This document shows, in pieces, positions 1 to 6,196 of a stretch of DNA of 30,494 nucleotides. The notes under the pieces were generated by a model. The model was not told the origin of the DNA. It saw nothing but the letters and a program-made list of their open reading frames with translations, and searched no databases. Origin of the DNA: a virus; IMG/VR virus record IMGVR_UViG_3300030107_005002, positions 1-30,494 of that record; one strand, given 5' to 3'. Position 1 is the first letter of the stretch. Every line of letters starts with the position of its first letter. The position numbers and the translations under genes are program-made.

Positions 1-429
1 AAGAAAAGACATCCAGAGGCTACATGGATTGTACATGAATGGGATGGAGTTCCTTTCATAAATACGGAATGTGGCTTCTTCGTTAAAGTAACTGTGATAG
101 TGAATGATATTGAGATGACTCAAGTACACCCTGTTCTTGACCATCAAAATAAATCTATAACATCACCAAACTCATTTCAAATAAATACAAGTATACAAAG
201 ATGTTTGGCTAAGGCAATAGCATTGCATGGATTAGGTATACACCTTTTTGCAGGTGAAGATTTACCACCAAGTCCACCATTAACGGAAGAGCAAACTGTT
301 CAGCTACTTACTAGTTTAGATGATAATGATAAAGAAGGCTTAATTGATACTGTTAAACATCAAATAAGCATGGGGCAAATAAACCAAAGTAATTTCCATA
401 AAGCAATGGAACATTACACAAACACATAA
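1..429 (+). CDS. DUF1071 / Sak3-type single-strand annealing protein, 5' end cut by window
   Basis: The reading frame is open from the first base, so the ATG at 94 is internal and the gene begins outside the window; 142 residues are visible. The segments 'INTSIQRCLAKAIALHG' and 'GLGIHLFAGEDLP' match the conserved C-terminal core of DUF1071 proteins, known as Sak3-type phage recombinases that anneal complementary single strands during recombination and replication. The upstream 'WIVHEWDGVPFINTECGFFV' fits the beta-strand part of the same domain, and the last ~45 residues look like a variable helical tail. The gene ends 9 bases before an SSB-like gene, which is the usual pairing of an annealing protein with its ssDNA-binding partner. 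Recognition is by motif memory only; an essential function is inferred. Confidence 0.82.
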   Translation, partial: KKRHPEATWIVHEWDGVPFINTECGFFVKVTVIVNDIEMTQVHPVLDHQNKSITSPNSFQINTSIQRCLAKAIALHGLGIHLFAGEDLPPSPPLTEEQTVQLLTSLDDNDKEGLIDTVKHQISMGQINQSNFHKAMEHYTNT

Positions 430-438
430 GGAGTAATA

Positions 439-1062
439 ATGTCAACAATGACTGAAACACTAGAAAACACAGAGGCTTTGTTTATCCCAGATGGGAATGG
501 TACAGAGTCTACACCAAAGTATGTTCCAATGGCTGAAGGTGATCACTTAGGTCACATTATTGAGGCACGTACAATTACAAGGGAATTTACAAAGAATAAA
601 AGAACAGTAAAAGCATCTATCTTTAATTTTAAAGTTAAGATTGCAGATGAAAATAGACATAACAAGTATCATGTAAAGGGAGAAGAAATACATGGTGAGC
701 ATTACATTGGTAAAGAAATAGTTGCTGATGGAGTGTTTAGATACTTAGAGCCTACTAGTGGAGATACATTTGAATCTAATTCGGCTGAGAATAAAAAGTA
801 TCTTATGTTTTGTCAATCTATTGGAATGGAAATACCAATGGAGAAACGTACAATCAATGGTAAGACTGTAGAAGTTCAGCTATTACCTGATATTACGATT
901 GATAACTTAAATGGAACACCTGTAGTTGCAGTTGTAGGAAGAGGTCAAGATTGGACAGATGACGAAGGCAATGCAAGACCATCATATAAGGTTAAGTTTA
1001 CAAAGCTTTGGCAAGATGGTAAACGTATAGCTGCAAAGGGTGATGATGACCTTCCGTTCTAA
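439..1062 (+). CDS. SSB-like single-stranded DNA-binding protein
   Basis: This 207-aa soluble protein ends in DDDLPF (residues 202-207), an acidic tip closely resembling the C-terminal peptide of bacterial and phage SSBs (E. coli SSB ends DDDIPF) that recruits partner proteins. The body is rich in beta-strand-type segments, such as 'KASIFNFKVKI' and 'PSYKVKFTKLW', and in basic and aromatic residues, compatible with an OB fold, although no classic SSB signature is obvious. The start follows a clear GGAG ribosome site. The gene lies directly after the annealing protein and its 3' end overlaps a small HTH gene. It probably coats ssDNA during phage replication and recombination. The family assignment rests on the tail and context; a DUF669-like recombination accessory protein is an alternative. 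Confidence 0.68.
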   Translation: MSTMTETLENTEALFIPDGNGTESTPKYVPMAEGDHLGHIIEARTITREFTKNKRTVKASIFNFKVKIADENRHNKYHVKGEEIHGEHYIGKEIVADGVFRYLEPTSGDTFESNSAENKKYLMFCQSIGMEIPMEKRTINGKTVEVQLLPDITIDNLNGTPVVAVVGRGQDWTDDEGNARPSYKVKFTKLWQDGKRIAAKGDDDLPF

Positions 1063-1180
1063 GTTAAAGAAAAAGCTTGCACAGGTAGCTGTAAAAGCAT
1101 TAAAAATGAAACCTGATACAGTAGCAAAAAGACTTAATATAAGCAGAGCTACAGTATATAGGTATATTAAAAATTCGTAG
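1043..1180 (+). CDS. Small resolvase-type helix-turn-helix protein
   Basis: A 45-codon frame starts with a double ATG (1043 and 1046) inside the last 20 bases of the SSB-like gene, in a different frame. The peptide is very basic at the N-terminus ('KLKKKLAQVAVKALK') and ends in 'TVAKRLNISRATVYRYIKN'. This fits a Hin/resolvase-style helix-turn-helix: an A-x-x-L turn, then S-R-A-T-V-Y-R-Y-I as the recognition helix. A free-standing HTH this small could regulate phage transcription by DNA binding, and the structured gene-free region immediately downstream is a possible target. No good Shine-Dalgarno is visible, and translation is probably coupled to the upstream gene. The residue pattern is strongly non-random, but a tiny overlapping gene needs experimental confirmation. 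Confidence 0.6.
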   Translation: MMTFRSKLKKKLAQVAVKALKMKPDTVAKRLNISRATVYRYIKNS

Positions 1181-1189
1181 GCATAAGTG

Positions 1190-1244
1190 GTAATCTCAGA
1201 GAAGAATAAACACTTTCTCCACAATGGGTAGGATTGGAGATTAC
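1190..1244 (+). repeat. Inverted repeat GTAATCTC / GAGATTAC
   Basis: Perfect 8-base arms at 1190-1197 and 1237-1244 enclose 39 bases. A nested arm pair, GAGAA (1199-1203) and TTCTC (1215-1219), could stack inside, giving a branched hairpin in the + strand transcript. Confidence 0.55.
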
Positions 1245-1352
1245 ACAATATATACCAATATGAAAATCTTATGTCAAAGACGAATAGATTAGCTGGCTGG
1301 AAGTTGCAGCATCTTGGGGATAATAAAGCCAAGTGGTAAAAAACTCTAATAA

Positions 1353-1436
1353 GAGAGCTGATACAAAGGGCATTAAAGGATGTCCTATATTATAATTGAA
1401 CAAGGGAAACGTAAATTAAAATAGGTATTAGCTCTC
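1353..1436 (+). repeat. Inverted repeat GAGAGCTGATAC / GTATTAGCTCTC
   Basis: Twelve-base arms at 1353-1364 and 1425-1436 pair fully, with a single G-U wobble, around a 60-base loop. A short AGGATGTCCT palindrome lies in the loop at about 1376-1385. The length of the pairing makes chance less likely, but no terminator-style U tract follows. Confidence 0.55.
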
Positions 1437-1451
1437 ACAAAATTAACAGAG

Positions 1452-1522
1452 GGGGGTATAAATCTTTTTGGGCATTGTCTGTACTTCGAGGATATAGATG
1501 AGGAGAAGAAAGAAATACCCCC
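1452..1522 (+). repeat. Two-part stem GGGGGTAT / ATACCCCC upstream of a membrane-protein gene
   Basis: Eight-base arms at 1452-1459 and 1515-1522 pair perfectly. After a small internal loop (AAA opposite A), a second helix of seven pairs forms between TCTTTTT (1463-1469) and AGAAAGA (1507-1513), with one G-U. The apical loop is about 37 bases. The G/C-run stem stands out in AT-rich DNA and sits about 20 bases before the ribosome site of the next gene, so it could influence its translation or act as an RNA processing or stability element. Confidence 0.55.
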
Positions 1523-1557
1523 TAATGTTATCACAACCAATATAAGGAGAAAACGAG

Positions 1558-1887
1558 ATGAGAGGATTAGTGTTAATAGTATTATTCGCAAGTGTATTTG
1601 CAATTTCTTATCAATACACAGTACATGACAAACATGTAAAAGAGGCAGATAAGATTAGTAGTACATATATTAAACCTAGTTTGAAAAATGATAAATATTT
1701 AACTTTAAATGAACGTGCAACATTGCTTAGATTAGATGTATTATTATCTGAGATTATAAGTAAAAGACATCCACAAACAAGGACTATTAAGATAATAGAA
1801 ATTTCAAATAAGTATGTTGAGTTAAATAAAAAAAGAAATACTGAGATAGATAAGCTATTAAAAGAATTGAAAGAATTAACTGATTAA
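1558..1887 (+). CDS. Small membrane-anchored helical protein, unknown function
   Basis: The 109-aa product starts with one hydrophobic segment (residues about 3-18, 'GLVLIVLFASVFAISYQY') with a basic residue before it. This is a signal anchor or an uncleaved signal peptide, with no lipobox cysteine. The rest is charged and strongly helical, ending in a coiled-coil-like, lysine/glutamate-rich tail ('KLLKELKELTD'). It would sit in the inner membrane with a helical domain facing the periplasm or cytoplasm. The start has a good AAGGAG site and follows the structured region. No family is recognised. Membrane-anchored small early phage proteins often serve in superinfection exclusion, lysis control or host takeover, but nothing here decides between these. 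Confidence 0.72.
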   Translation: MRGLVLIVLFASVFAISYQYTVHDKHVKEADKISSTYIKPSLKNDKYLTLNERATLLRLDVLLSEIISKRHPQTRTIKIIEISNKYVELNKKRNTEIDKLLKELKELTD

Positions 1888-1976
1888 AATTATGAGCAGG
1901 TACGCTTCACGTTTACCTTATGATGAACAGCAACTGGTCTTTGCACTTTCCACATAGCTGCCTGCTCTACTTTTAA
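1888..1976 (+). other. Short gap with 7-base inverted repeat
   Basis: Arms GAGCAGG (1894-1900) and CCTGCTC (1961-1967) are perfect complements 74 bases apart end to end, a tRNA-like size. The inside does not fold into D or T arms and no TTCRA loop is present, so it is not called a tRNA. A 21-codon frame (1892-1957) lacks a ribosome site. The repeat could be another structured RNA element like those at 1190-1522. Confidence 0.4.
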
Positions 1977-2219
1977 ATGAAGAATCAAGAACAGAGAGAT
2001 TTAGAGAAAAGATTGAAAAAATTAGAAAAGGATAGTCACCCTCCAGTTGACTGGCAAGAACTTATATTTGCCAATATTGAAAGAATAGAAGAATTAGAAG
2101 ATGCTAATAATCAGTTATTAGACATTATAAAAAACTTGACAAGAGAGAAGAAGGAACTAAAGGAAAGAGTAGAGATAATGGAAGTTATTATCTCAGACAT
2201 ATTTCCAACTAATGACTAA
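1977..2219 (+). CDS. Small coiled-coil protein, unknown function
   Basis: The 80-aa product is almost entirely heptad-like and highly charged. It has two helical stretches ('RDLEKRLKKLEKD' and about residues 30-70 with 'IERIEELEDANNQLLDI') separated by a short proline-containing loop ('HPPVDW'). Such proteins usually oligomerise or bind a partner protein. No catalytic motif or family is recognised. The ATG follows TAA and T-rich sequence without an evident Shine-Dalgarno, so expression may depend on the upstream gene or on the inverted repeat just before it. It is followed 12 bases later by another small charged helical protein with a strong ribosome site, so the two look like members of one small-gene operon. 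Confidence 0.62.
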   Translation: MKNQEQRDLEKRLKKLEKDSHPPVDWQELIFANIERIEELEDANNQLLDIIKNLTREKKELKERVEIMEVIISDIFPTND

Positions 2220-2231
2220 CAAGGAGATAAC

Positions 2232-2444
2232 ATGGGAAGAGCAATAGATCAAGACAACAGACTAGATGATCATGAAAGAAGGCTAGAAATACTAGAAGGT
2301 GTTGTTGCAGAGTTGTCTGATGCACTTGTAAATACTAAACAAACAAAAAATGTAGATTTACATGATGCACTAGATGAACATGAGAGAGAACTTAGAAAAG
2401 CTAAGCCAAAAAGAAAATCAAAAAAGACAGTAGAGGTTGACTAG
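2232..2444 (+). CDS. Small acidic/basic helical protein, unknown function
   Basis: This 70-aa protein has an excellent AAGGAG ribosome site 7 bases before ATG. The N-terminal half ('LDDHERRLEILEGVVAELSD') is a coiled coil. A second, similar segment ('DLHDALDEHERELRKA') repeats the D-x-H-E-R-x-L pattern, suggesting an internal duplication. The C-terminus ('KPKRKSKKTVEV') is strongly basic and could bind nucleic acid. No family is recognised. It sits in a row of small, probably early, accessory genes between the annealing/SSB pair and the methyltransferase. Confidence 0.65.
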   Translation: MGRAIDQDNRLDDHERRLEILEGVVAELSDALVNTKQTKNVDLHDALDEHERELRKAKPKRKSKKTVEVD

Positions 2445-2482
2445 TATTGCACAAAAGATAAGAGATTATCTGAAGAAGAAGT

Positions 2483-2710
2483 ATGGCAATTCCAGTTATA
2501 AAACTTCTACAGGAAAAACCATTAAATCTGTACGTATGCAATATGTGCAAGACAAGGACAATAAAAAGTAAGTTTTCTTGGAAGAGTTGGTTTACTGGAA
2601 CTGAATTAATAATATGTAGAGATTGTGCCTATAAAGAGTCATTTGGTACAAAGAAAATAAAGAAAGCAAAAAAAGAGAGAATACTTGAGCAGAAAGAAAT
2701 TAACGAATAA
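2483..2710 (+). CDS. Small zinc-ribbon-like protein
   Basis: The 75-aa product carries two CxxC knuckles, C19-x2-C22 ('CNMC') and C45-x2-C48 ('CRDC'), 22 residues apart. This is the spacing expected for a single structural zinc site of zinc-ribbon type. The C-terminal third is a lysine-rich helix ('KKIKKAKKERILEQKE') suited to nucleic acid or protein binding. The family is not recognised. Comparable small phage zinc proteins often act as transcription modulators or inhibitors of host enzymes; that is only an inference. The ribosome site is a weak GAAGAAG run. The end overlaps the next gene by 26 bases in another frame. Confidence 0.66.
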   Translation: MAIPVIKLLQEKPLNLYVCNMCKTRTIKSKFSWKSWFTGTELIICRDCAYKESFGTKKIKKAKKERILEQKEINE

Positions 2711-2912
2711 AGAAATTACTAATGCTATTGAAGGTCTTAGCAGGAACGATCAGATATTGTATAAGGAAATTATTGAAATGAAACAAGCTTTTGCCTTATA
2801 TTTAGATTACAGAAAAGAATCCTTTAAGGAAGATACAGAAGGATTTAATGATTTCGTCAAAGCTAAAACAGAAGAGTTTGAAAAACAACAACGATCTAAA
2901 ATTAAAACATGA
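2685..2912 (+). CDS. Small helical protein, TTG start, unknown function
   Basis: This 75-aa protein is chosen to start at TTG 2685, preceded by an AGAGAG purine stretch. The frame then runs 'MSRKKLTNKEITNAIEGLS' and continues as charged helices to 'EKQQRSKIKT'. It overlaps the zinc-ribbon gene at its start and the next gene by 65 bases at its end. That amount of overlap is larger than elsewhere in this region and makes the exact boundaries of the neighbours uncertain. No family is recognised. The composition (many K, E and aromatic residues, no hydrophobic segment) indicates a soluble, probably oligomeric protein. Confidence 0.6.
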   Translation: MSRKKLTNKEITNAIEGLSRNDQILYKEIIEMKQAFALYLDYRKESFKEDTEGFNDFVKAKTEEFEKQQRSKIKT

Positions 2913-3267
2913 ACTTGATTCTGTATATATAGATTCAAGTGGTGGTAAACATCTGAAATATGATGAGGCATTGTGTGCTGAAGCACAAATACAGGCATGC
3001 ATACAACGTAAATTAGAAGAAAGAGAAAAGGTCATGGAAATAGTAGAACTAGTAATGCAGATTCTTAAAAGTGAAAATTGGGGAGTTTATTATAAGAACC
3101 AACCAATACAGCCTCTTGAAATGCAAGATGGCAATTCACTTTATAAGGTAAATCAAGTTGACGAAAGTGATATTGAAGAAGCAATAGAGACAGCGTTAAC
3201 AAAGGATAAGCCTTGGGAATCTTCGCAGATAAATTCGAGTCAGAACAACAACTCCACGAGTGGTTGA
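2848..3267 (+). CDS. Hypothetical early protein, start uncertain
   Basis: The 139-aa frame uses ATG 2848 with AAGGA five bases upstream. An alternative TTG at 2878 would shorten it by 10 residues and reduce the large overlap with the previous gene. The middle (about residues 25-100) looks globular: 'ELDSVYIDSSGGKHLKYDEA' followed by two long helices and 'ENWGVYYKNQPIQPLEM'. The C-terminus is acidic, then Ser/Asn-rich and probably disordered. There are two Cys but no metal-binding pattern. The family is not recognised. It overlaps the following small gene by 55 bases, so three consecutive genes here share coding DNA. Confidence 0.62.
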   Translation: MISSKLKQKSLKNNNDLKLKHELDSVYIDSSGGKHLKYDEALCAEAQIQACIQRKLEEREKVMEIVELVMQILKSENWGVYYKNQPIQPLEMQDGNSLYKVNQVDESDIEEAIETALTKDKPWESSQINSSQNNNSTSG

Positions 3268-3425
3268 TAACTTTCTATGAGAAACAGTTAGTTTCGTTTC
3301 TCAGTGACATTGGAGGCGTTACATCGTATGGTGTAAAAATAACACCGACCCTTGTAAAGTCTACAATTAAAAGGTATTCTCAACTATTGGAGAATAATAA
3401 TGTTACTGATTGGAAACAGTCTTGA
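3213..3425 (+). CDS. Small hypothetical protein, TTG start
   Basis: The 70-aa frame begins at TTG 3213, preceded by AAAGGA at a good distance, which supports this start despite a 55-base overlap with the previous gene. The product ('[20 protein letters not shown]...') contains aromatic and hydrophobic residues typical of a folded helical domain, then '[20 protein letters not shown]'. No motif or family is recognised. It overlaps the methyltransferase start by 26 bases, so it is likely translated with it and may be a small partner, though nothing shows interaction directly. Confidence 0.55.
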   Translation: MGIFADKFESEQQLHEWLITFYEKQLVSFLSDIGGVTSYGVKITPTLVKSTIKRYSQLLENNNVTDWKQS

Positions 3426-4308
3426 AAAAATAGACGAAATAGAAGAAAAGTCAGTACAAGCTATCGTAACTTCACCACCTTATTGGGGTCTTAGAGACTA
3501 CAAGGCAGATGGTCAGTTAGGTGAGGAGCTTGTTCCTGAAGAATTTGTAAAAAACCTCACCACATTGTTCAATAAATCAAAACGAGTACTTAAAGATGAT
3601 GGCACTTTATGGCTGAATATAGGTGATACTTATTTCGGTGCTAAAGGTGGTCATTGGGATGGTGGCAATTCTATTACTAATGATAGTACAGGTGGTAATT
3701 ATAGAATGCAACGTAAAGCACCACCAAAACATCCTAGATTAAAAACTAAGGACTTAACAGGAGTGCCTTGGATGTTAGCATTTTCTATGCAAAAAGATGG
3801 ATGGTATTTACGTCAAGATATTATATGGCATAAGCCTAATCCAATGCCAGAGGCAGTTAAAGATAGATGTGTTAAGTCACATGAGTATATATTTTTATTC
3901 TCATTAAAGCCTAGGTATTATTTTGATTATAAAGCAATACAAGAACCAGCAGCTTATGCTGGAGATAATAGATCATTAAGAAATGATGCTAGAAGAGGTG
4001 AACCAATGGCAAATGCTATCGCAGCCAATACGCAGCCAACACAAGAGTTTAGAAATAAACGTAGTATATGGACTATCAATACTGCTCAATCAGGTGAGGC
4101 TCACTTTGCTGTATTTCCTGAGAAAATTCCTGAACTTTGTATAAAAGCAGGAACAAAAGAGGGAGACGTGGTACTTGATCCTTTTATGGGTAGTGGTACT
4201 ACTGCAAGTGTTGCACAAAGACTTGGTAGAAAATGGATAGGCATTGAACTTAATGAAGACTATGCACAAATAATAAACAAGAAAACAGCACAAGGAGAGC
4301 TATTTTAA
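3400..4308 (+). CDS. Beta-class DNA methyltransferase (amino-methyltransferase, N4-cytosine or N6-adenine)
   Basis: The 302-aa protein transfers a methyl group from S-adenosylmethionine to an exocyclic amino group in DNA. The catalytic motif [11 protein letters not shown] (SPPY at residues 25-28) is near the N-terminus. The SAM-binding motif DPFMGSGTT (260-268) followed by '[13 protein letters not shown]' is near the C-terminus. This order defines the beta class, and length is normal for a solitary enzyme. TSPPY is more often seen in N4-cytosine enzymes, but N6-adenine cannot be excluded. No restriction endonuclease is adjacent. It lies within the replication region and ends TAATG, sharing one base with the helicase start, so the two are translationally coupled. 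Protection of phage DNA from host restriction is the likely role. The recognition sequence cannot be predicted. Confidence 0.9.
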   Translation: MLLIGNSLEKIDEIEEKSVQAIVTSPPYWGLRDYKADGQLGEELVPEEFVKNLTTLFNKSKRVLKDDGTLWLNIGDTYFGAKGGHWDGGNSITNDSTGGNYRMQRKAPPKHPRLKTKDLTGVPWMLAFSMQKDGWYLRQDIIWHKPNPMPEAVKDRCVKSHEYIFLFSLKPRYYFDYKAIQEPAAYAGDNRSLRNDARRGEPMANAIAANTQPTQEFRNKRSIWTINTAQSGEAHFAVFPEKIPELCIKAGTKEGDVVLDPFMGSGTTASVAQRLGRKWIGIELNEDYAQIINKKTAQGELF

Positions 4309-5648
4309 TGAACAAGTTACCAAATGAAGCAGATATAGAGATTGCTGTCATTGGTGGCGTTATAAACAATCCTCGTAAATATAATGATATAGCTAAATAC
4401 ATTGTTTCTAATGATGTATGGTATGAAAATAAATCAAGAGTGCTATGGGAAGTAATTACAGGAATGGTCAAAAGAAGAGAGCATATAGATATGATTACAC
4501 TTACATCTACATTAACTGAAGATGATAAAGTTGTAGGAGTAGATGCTGTCTTTATAGTTGATTGTACAAATAATGCACCAACTGAATCAGCATTAGAGGT
4601 TTATGCTAAAAAGATATATGAAAAATATCTATTAAGATTAGTAGTAGACCAAGCAAAAGAAATAGAAGAAACAGCACTTGATAATAAAGTTAATGCAATG
4701 GATGTTCTTGTATCAGCACATACATCTATTGGTGAGCTTATAAACCTTAGACCTGATAGTACATTTGATATTAATGAGGCTCTTGGTGATGCAATAGAGT
4801 CAATAAGAAATACAGATAAGCTATTAATAAAAACTGGATTCAAGAATGTTGATGACTTTGCAGGTGGATTAACAAGAGGTGAGATAACAATAGTTGGTGG
4901 TAGACCAGGCCATGGTAAGTCAACTATGCTTTTAAATATGTTAAGCAATGTTTTAACATCTAAAAAGAAAGTAATGCTATTTAACAGAGAGCTTACAAAC
5001 GTAGAGGTCTTGAAGAAACTATTAGCATTGGAATCTGGAAAGCTATCATATGGAATGATACGTCAAGGGATGTATGAGCAAAGTCAATTACAAGAGCTTG
5101 ATAGAGTTCGTGAATTTATAGCAAAGAAATATTGCACAGAAAGATTTAGAATGTTTGACCAAATAAAAGACTTTCCTACATCTGCAACAGAAATAAAGAA
5201 ATTTAAACCAGATGTTATATTTGATGACTATATTCAATTAATAACACCTGCAGGTAAAGAAGACCAAAGAAGATTACAATTAGAGAGAATTGTTAATGAT
5301 TACAAATGGATTGCAAAAGAATATAAATGCTCAGTAATTTTAGCTTCACAATTAAACAGGGCTTTGGAAACAAGAGGAACACAAAGACCCCAATTATCTG
5401 ATATAGCAGAAAGTGGAGCAATAGAACAAGTTGCTGAAAATGTATTCTTTGTTTTCTATCCATATAAGGTTAGTGGAAAACCTGAAGAGAAAAACGCAAT
5501 GACACTTGTAGCTGCTAAGGTTAGATATGGAGAAACAGGATCAGTACAAATGGCTTATGATGGAGATAAATGTAAAATTTATAATGACACAGAAGAGCTG
5601 TTTGCACCATCCTTAACGGAGGCAGAACAAGATGAAATCCCCTTTTAA
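4308..5648 (+). CDS. DnaB-like replicative DNA helicase
   Basis: This is a 446-aa hexameric RecA-fold helicase that unwinds DNA 5'-3' at the phage fork. Residues 1-~150 form the DnaB N-terminal helical domain ('PNEADIEIAVIGGVINNP...'). The motor domain follows: Walker A GGRPGHGKST (197-206, K204), the H1a-like 'MLFNRELTNVEVLKKLLA', Walker B 'PDVIFDDYIQL' (D306/D307), motif H3 'SVILASQLNRALETRGTQRP' and 'LSDIAESGAIEQVAENVFFV' of H4. It is close in length to bacterial DnaB. The last residues are DEIPF, resembling an SSB C-terminal tip; those codons overlap the start of the next gene. No helicase loader or separate primase is seen in the window. Confidence 0.93.
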   Translation: MNKLPNEADIEIAVIGGVINNPRKYNDIAKYIVSNDVWYENKSRVLWEVITGMVKRREHIDMITLTSTLTEDDKVVGVDAVFIVDCTNNAPTESALEVYAKKIYEKYLLRLVVDQAKEIEETALDNKVNAMDVLVSAHTSIGELINLRPDSTFDINEALGDAIESIRNTDKLLIKTGFKNVDDFAGGLTRGEITIVGGRPGHGKSTMLLNMLSNVLTSKKKVMLFNRELTNVEVLKKLLALESGKLSYGMIRQGMYEQSQLQELDRVREFIAKKYCTERFRMFDQIKDFPTSATEIKKFKPDVIFDDYIQLITPAGKEDQRRLQLERIVNDYKWIAKEYKCSVILASQLNRALETRGTQRPQLSDIAESGAIEQVAENVFFVFYPYKVSGKPEEKNAMTLVAAKVRYGETGSVQMAYDGDKCKIYNDTEELFAPSLTEAEQDEIPF

Positions 5649-6153
5649 AAAATGTATAGGTATTGACCCAGGAAAAGGTGGTGGTATAGCCATCATCACA
5701 GATGAGACAGTAACCCTTCATAATTGTCCACGTACAGTAGACGATATGGCTCTCCTGTTAGGTATGTGTCTCAACGATGTCGCAGCATATAGGACTCAAG
5801 TATTCTTAGAAAAAGTATGGGCATTCCCTACAGATGGTAGGGCTGGGTCATTTACCTTTGGTGAGAATTATGGACAATGGCAAGGAATACTTGCATCACA
5901 TGAACTAAAACCAAAACTAGTAACACCAAAAGAATGGCAGTCACATTTCGATATTAAAAAAGGTTTAAAAAAGGATGTAAGAAAGAAAATTTTAAAGCAG
6001 ATAGCTAAAGATAAATGTCCAAATATTAAAAAAGTAACACTTAAAACTGCTGATGCACTACTTATTGCTATTTATGGCATAGAGGCTCATTTAAGCTATG
6101 AAAAGGATTTACCTTGGGTAGAGCCTAATAAAGAAGAAAAAGTAGCTATATAG
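5632..6153 (+). CDS. RuvC-like Holliday junction resolvase
   Basis: The 173-aa protein has the RNase H-like fold of RuvC-type endonucleases that cut four-way junctions or branched replication intermediates before packaging. 'GIDPGKGGGIA' gives D12, 'QVFLEKVWAFPTDGRAG' gives the second acidic residue E60, and 'KTADALLIAIYG' gives D141. Length is close to E. coli RuvC (173). The position three residues before D141, usually acidic in RuvC, is Lys here, so the metal site differs. The start overlaps the helicase by 17 bases and follows a GGAGG-like site. It is the last gene of the + strand operon. A role in resolving recombination intermediates made by the upstream annealing protein is inferred. 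Confidence 0.87.
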   Translation: MKSPFKKCIGIDPGKGGGIAIITDETVTLHNCPRTVDDMALLLGMCLNDVAAYRTQVFLEKVWAFPTDGRAGSFTFGENYGQWQGILASHELKPKLVTPKEWQSHFDIKKGLKKDVRKKILKQIAKDKCPNIKKVTLKTADALLIAIYGIEAHLSYEKDLPWVEPNKEEKVAI

Positions 6154-6196
6154 TCCTATTTTGGCTTAATAACGTGATAGTGATTAAATAGTAGGA
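6154..6196. terminator. Possible weak bidirectional terminator between converging operons
   Basis: The two opposed operons meet here with a 30-base spacer. TCCTA (6154-6158, followed by TTTT) can pair with TAGGA (6192-6196, preceded by AAATA), so both strands would have a short stem beside A/T runs. The stem is only five pairs and the loop is long, so the call relies mainly on the convergent layout. Confidence 0.25.

Larger units (their letters stand above)
1181..1557 (+). other. Gene-free stretch with three inverted repeats; candidate structured RNA
   Basis: These 377 bases are the longest stretch without a convincing gene in an otherwise tightly packed sequence. They hold three separate inverted repeats (listed individually). 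The only frames are very short: 1224-1292 (22 codons), 1271-1339 (22 codons, 'MSKTNRLAGWKLQHLGDN...') and 1380-1424 (14 codons, with a weak upstream AAAGG). None has a strong ribosome site or recognisable content. The stretch ends in the AAGGAG site of the next gene. It could encode a small structured RNA, hold early regulatory elements or an operator for the adjacent HTH protein, or contain very small peptides. No match to a known riboswitch or tRNA was seen. Confidence 0.5.

Noticed and set aside
94-96. Start of the annealing protein at the GTG/ATG region near 94
   Set aside because: The frame is open to base 1 with conserved domain sequence upstream, so the gene is truncated by the window.
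1353-1436. Ser/Leu-length tRNA candidate bounded by GAGAGCT/AGCTCTC
   Set aside because: The interior does not give D or T arms; it is better treated as a long-range inverted repeat.
982-1603. Two - strand open frames (116 and 72 codons) opposite the SSB end and the gene-free stretch
   Set aside because: Low-complexity hydrophobic composition, no family resemblance, no ribosome sites, and opposite to the local transcription direction.
1894-1967. tRNA-sized element with 7-base complementary ends
   Set aside because: No D arm, no TTCRA-type T loop and no five-pair anticodon stem at the right distance.
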